Positions 5,284 through 7,498 of a stretch of 7,498 nucleotides of DNA are shown piece by piece (within the stretch, counting starts at the first letter, position 1; every line of letters starts with the position of its first letter). This stretch comes from an uncultured Neomegalonema sp. (GTDB taxonomy: Bacteria > Pseudomonadota > Alphaproteobacteria > Rhodobacterales > Rhodobacteraceae): contig CALFWP010000176.1 of assembly GCA_937927905.1 (NCBI GenBank), positions 1 through 7,498 of the forward strand, given 5' to 3'. The notes beneath the pieces were generated by a model. That model searched no databases. It was not told where the DNA came from and saw only the letters and a list, made by a program, of their open reading frames with translations. The translations under genes and the position numbers were made by a program.

Positions 5284-6306
5284 CTATGCGTCAAAGAGAT
5301 CATTGCTGCGCGGGGCCTGCAACCCCAGATGTGCCCATGCCTTCTGTCCGAGCATCCGTCCGCGCGGCGTTCGTGCGATCAGGCCCTGTTGCAACAGATA
5401 AGGTTCAATCACATCTTCAATCGCATCCCGTGCTTCGGACAATGCTGCTGCCAGTGTCTCGACCCCGACCGGCCCGCCACCGTAATTTTCGGCGATGCAC
5501 ATCAGATAGCGCCGGTCAAGCTGATCCAGTCCCGCCTCATCAACTTCAAGGCGGCCAAGCGCATGATCCGCCTGTTCACGGGTGATTATACCGTCACTTT
5601 CGACAATGGCAAAATCGCGGACTCTGCGCAGCAACCGCCCCGCGATACGCGGTGTTCCACGGGACCGTTTTGCGATTTCCAGCGCACCATCCGCCGTAAT
5701 CCCGGCACCGAGTAATTCGGCATTGCGGGTGATAATCGTTTTCAGATCCGCAATATTATAGAAATTCAGCCGCAGCGGAATACCGAACCTGTCCCGCAGC
5801 GGTGTTGTTAAAAGCCCCAGACGCGTGGTCGCACCCACAAGTGTAAAGGGCTGAAGGTCGATGCGGACCGTGCGCGCCGCCGGCCCCTCGCCAATGACCA
5901 GATCAAGCTCGAAATCCTCCATCGCGGGATAGAGAATTTCTTCTACTGCAGGGTTCAGGCGGTGAATCTCGTCAATAAACAGCACATCGCGCGCATCAAG
6001 GTTGGTCAGAACAGCAGCTAGATCACCGGCACGGGCAATCACCGGTCCGGAGGTCATACGGAAATTCACACCCAACTCGCGGGAAACAATCTGCGCTAAT
6101 GTGGTTTTGCCGAGGCCGGGCGGACCATGTAACAACACATGATCCATCGCCTCGCCACGTGTCTTTGCCGCCTCGACAAAAACGTGCAGATTCGCGCGTA
6201 CGGCCTCCTGACCGATGAAATTCGACAAGGATTTCGGCCGCAGCGCCGCATCAGGGGCGTCCTCCTCCTGCGGATCGGCATGGATCAGACGGCTTTCTCC
6301 GGTCAT
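5284..6306 (-). CDS. ruvB: Holliday junction branch migration ATPase RuvB
   Basis: RuvB is the hexameric AAA+ motor that, loaded by RuvA, drives branch migration of Holliday junctions during recombination and fork repair. Counting from ATG at 6306 (340 residues), the order is typical: LRPKSL..FIGQE near 22-33, Walker A GPPGLGKT (61-68), Walker B FIDEIH (110-115), sensor 1 GATTR (158-162), the arginine-finger segment LRDRFG (170-175), and sensor 2 GTPRIAGRLLRR (217-228). The C-terminal winged helix ends with RTPRGRMLGQKAW and the usual NDLFDA tail. GTG at 6312 overlaps the ruvA stop as GTGA and would add two residues. I prefer ATG at 6306 because GGGG lies five bases before it, but the choice is not certain. 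No odd substitutions are evident. Confidence 0.97.
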   Translation of the reverse strand: MTGESRLIHADPQEEDAPDAALRPKSLSNFIGQEAVRANLHVFVEAAKTRGEAMDHVLLHGPPGLGKTTLAQIVSRELGVNFRMTSGPVIARAGDLAAVLTNLDARDVLFIDEIHRLNPAVEEILYPAMEDFELDLVIGEGPAARTVRIDLQPFTLVGATTRLGLLTTPLRDRFGIPLRLNFYNIADLKTIITRNAELLGAGITADGALEIAKRSRGTPRIAGRLLRRVRDFAIVESDGIITREQADHALGRLEVDEAGLDQLDRRYLMCIAENYGGGPVGVETLAAALSEARDAIEDVIEPYLLQQGLIARTPRGRMLGQKAWAHLGLQAPRSNDLFDA

Positions 6307-6308
6307 GT

Positions 6309-6971
6309 TCACCCCGCAGGAGCCAGCGCCTTGAGCGCGGCCTTGATTAATGCACCCGCATCGGCATCGGGTAAATTAGAGGCGGCACGGGCCACCGCTT
6401 CTGCGGCCTCGGCGCTGTCATAACCGAGATTCATCAATGCGGATAACGCATCCGCACCGGCTGCAGGGTCATTGACGGGTGCATCACTGCCGGACGCATC
6501 GCCTCCGGTGATCTGCGTATGTGTTTTCTGCATGGTGCTGTTCACCTCTGAACCCGCAGACACCATCATCGCAGGGGCCTTGTTCTTCAGTTCATTGACG
6601 ATGCGCGTTGCCAGTTTCGGCCCGACCCCGGGCGCACGCCGCACAGTTGTCGCATCACTAAGGGAAATCGCACGGCTGATCCCGTCTGTTCCTAATGTCC
6701 CTAGAATACCTAAAGACACTTTAGCCCCGACGCCCTGTACCGTGGTCAAAAGCCGGTGCCATTCGCGCTCTGCAATGCTGGGAAACCCGAAAAGCTGCAT
6801 CAGGTCTTCACGTACCAGCATTTCGGTATAAAGCCGCGCACCCTCTCCGGCAGGGGGCAAAGCGCCCAAAGTCCGTGACGAACAGTACACCACATACCCG
6901 ACACCGCCGACATCAAGCAGCACATGATCCTCGGCGATATGCGCCACCTCGCCGGTCAGCCGCCCGATCAT
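6309..6971 (-). CDS. ruvA: Holliday junction DNA helicase subunit RuvA
   Basis: RuvA binds four-way DNA junctions as a tetramer and recruits RuvB rings. The 220-residue protein starts MIGRLTGEVA and has the N-terminal OB-fold domain with VLLDVGGVGYVVYC (17-30) and the EMLVREDLMQLFGF block (50-63). Domain II carries two helix-hairpin-helix motifs (VQGVGAKVSLGIL, 78-90, and APGVGPKLATRIV, 113-125). After a long flexible acidic linker (about 132-172) comes the RuvB-binding domain III (ALSALMNLGYDSAEAAEAV). ATG at 6971 overlaps the ruvC stop (ATGA), and its stop abuts or overlaps the ruvB start, so the three are translationally coupled. The longer frame upstream to 7022 would only extend into ruvC and lacks family support. 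Confidence 0.96.
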   Translation of the reverse strand: MIGRLTGEVAHIAEDHVLLDVGGVGYVVYCSSRTLGALPPAGEGARLYTEMLVREDLMQLFGFPSIAEREWHRLLTTVQGVGAKVSLGILGTLGTDGISRAISLSDATTVRRAPGVGPKLATRIVNELKNKAPAMMVSAGSEVNSTMQKTHTQITGGDASGSDAPVNDPAAGADALSALMNLGYDSAEAAEAVARAASNLPDADAGALIKAALKALAPAG

Positions 6972-7474
6972 GGCGCTAACGCCGTCATACGCAACAGCGC
7001 AGGCGCACGATGTGCATGGCAAATCGCCGCCGCCAGCGCATCAATCGCATCCGCCTTACCCGGTTTTACCCCGGGCAGCAGCATGGCGATCATATGGGCA
7101 ACCTGTGATTTATCCGCATGACCAACGCCCACCACCGCCTTTTTGATGGCATTCGGCGCATATTCCGCCACGGACAAACCGTTTTCTGCCGGAACCAGCA
7201 GGGCAATCGCCCGGGCATGGGCCAACTTAAGCGTTCCGACTGCATCTTTGTTAACAAACGTATGTTCCACGGAGGCACAATGCGGAGACCAGCGGATTAC
7301 AACAGCCGAAAGCTGTTGCCGCAAATCATGCAGACGCATAGCAAGATCTTCACCCTTAGGGGAAACCACACCATGGGCAACATGCGAAAGCCGCGACCCC
7401 GCTGCATCCACAATGCCCCAGCCGGTATGCCGCAGGCCCGGATCAATCCCGATAACGCGTAAGCTCTTCTCCAT
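6968..7474 (-). CDS. ruvC: Holliday junction resolvase RuvC
   Basis: RuvC is the dimeric endonuclease that cuts Holliday junctions symmetrically in a RuvABC complex. The 168-residue protein has the RNase H-like fold. Catalytic acids are visible as Asp11 in GIDPGLRHTGWG, Glu70 in SVEHTFVNKD, and Asp142 and Asp145 in KADAIDALAAAICH. The EYAPNAIKKAVVG.GHADK block (104-122) is characteristic of the family. The segment LKLAHARAIALL differs from the common LKLGQARGIALL, a mild oddity. ATG at 7474 is preceded by GAAGG only three bases away, a rather short spacing; no better start is evident. It is the first ruv gene in the window. The promoter and any gene upstream are outside. Confidence 0.96.
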   Translation of the reverse strand: MEKSLRVIGIDPGLRHTGWGIVDAAGSRLSHVAHGVVSPKGEDLAMRLHDLRQQLSAVVIRWSPHCASVEHTFVNKDAVGTLKLAHARAIALLVPAENGLSVAEYAPNAIKKAVVGVGHADKSQVAHMIAMLLPGVKPGKADAIDALAAAICHAHRAPALLRMTALAP

Positions 7475-7498
7475 AAGCCTTCGCTAGCACGAAGCAAG

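Noticed and set aside
5076..5585. A 169-codon plus-strand open frame spanning the dgoK-ruvB junction
   Set aside because: It is antisense to both well-identified genes and has no domain signature or ribosome binding site that stands out.
6972..7022. Longer RuvA start 17 codons upstream
   Set aside because: The extra residues overlap ruvC coding sequence and precede the canonical MIGRLTG start, which is coupled by ATGA to ruvC.
7479..7494. CTTCG/CGAAG inverted repeat just upstream of ruvC
   Set aside because: Only five base pairs at the window edge; too little sequence to judge whether it is regulatory.

Overview
The window looks like a stretch of alphaproteobacterial chromosome. The evidence is the tightly overlapping ruvC-ruvA-ruvB cluster with alphaproteobacterial-style sequences, a stand-alone secretin/pilus N-terminal-domain protein of a type common in that class, and IS481-type and IS3-type insertion sequences typical of it. 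I cannot place it to genus. Seven complete protein genes are present; all are on the minus strand except the CAP-domain lipoprotein. The GC-rich metabolic and repair genes (3728-7474) contrast with the visibly more AT-rich part at about 600-3000.

Layout, left to right. Positions 1-566 are a small IS graveyard: the 5' end of an IS3-family element (minus strand, only the first 25 codons of OrfA visible) abuts, at 122/123, the 3' part of an IS481-family transposase. The IS481 remnant is 5'-truncated and carries an odd 45-nt palindromic insert. A sensor histidine kinase without a recognisable sensor domain (606-1799) follows, with its own promoter. Next comes a secreted protein with a T2SS/T3SS-pilus N-terminal domain (1986-2807), followed downstream by a hairpin terminator. 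That gene is divergent from a CAP/SCP-domain lipoprotein (2981-3685). The 173-bp divergent intergenic region holds two overlapping candidate promoters, and the octamer CGTAAAAC occurs three times in and at the edge of it.

Positions 3728-5235 encode 2-dehydro-3-deoxygalactonokinase (dgoK) and 2-dehydro-3-deoxy-6-phosphogalactonate aldolase (dgoA), overlapping by ATGA. Together they form the last two steps of De Ley-Doudoroff galactonate catabolism, giving pyruvate and glyceraldehyde 3-phosphate. Only 48 bp upstream lies the end of ruvB, so dgoKA may be read through from ruvCAB (5284-7474), the Holliday-junction branch migration and resolution machinery, whose genes overlap or abut. The upstream end of the ruv operon is outside the window.

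I see no tRNA, rRNA, CRISPR array or clearly new multi-gene system. The points most worth a second look are the IS-in-IS junction with a ribosome-binding-site-occluding hairpin, the palindromic insert in the transposase, the repeated octamer in the divergent promoter region, and the placement of dgoKA behind ruvB.
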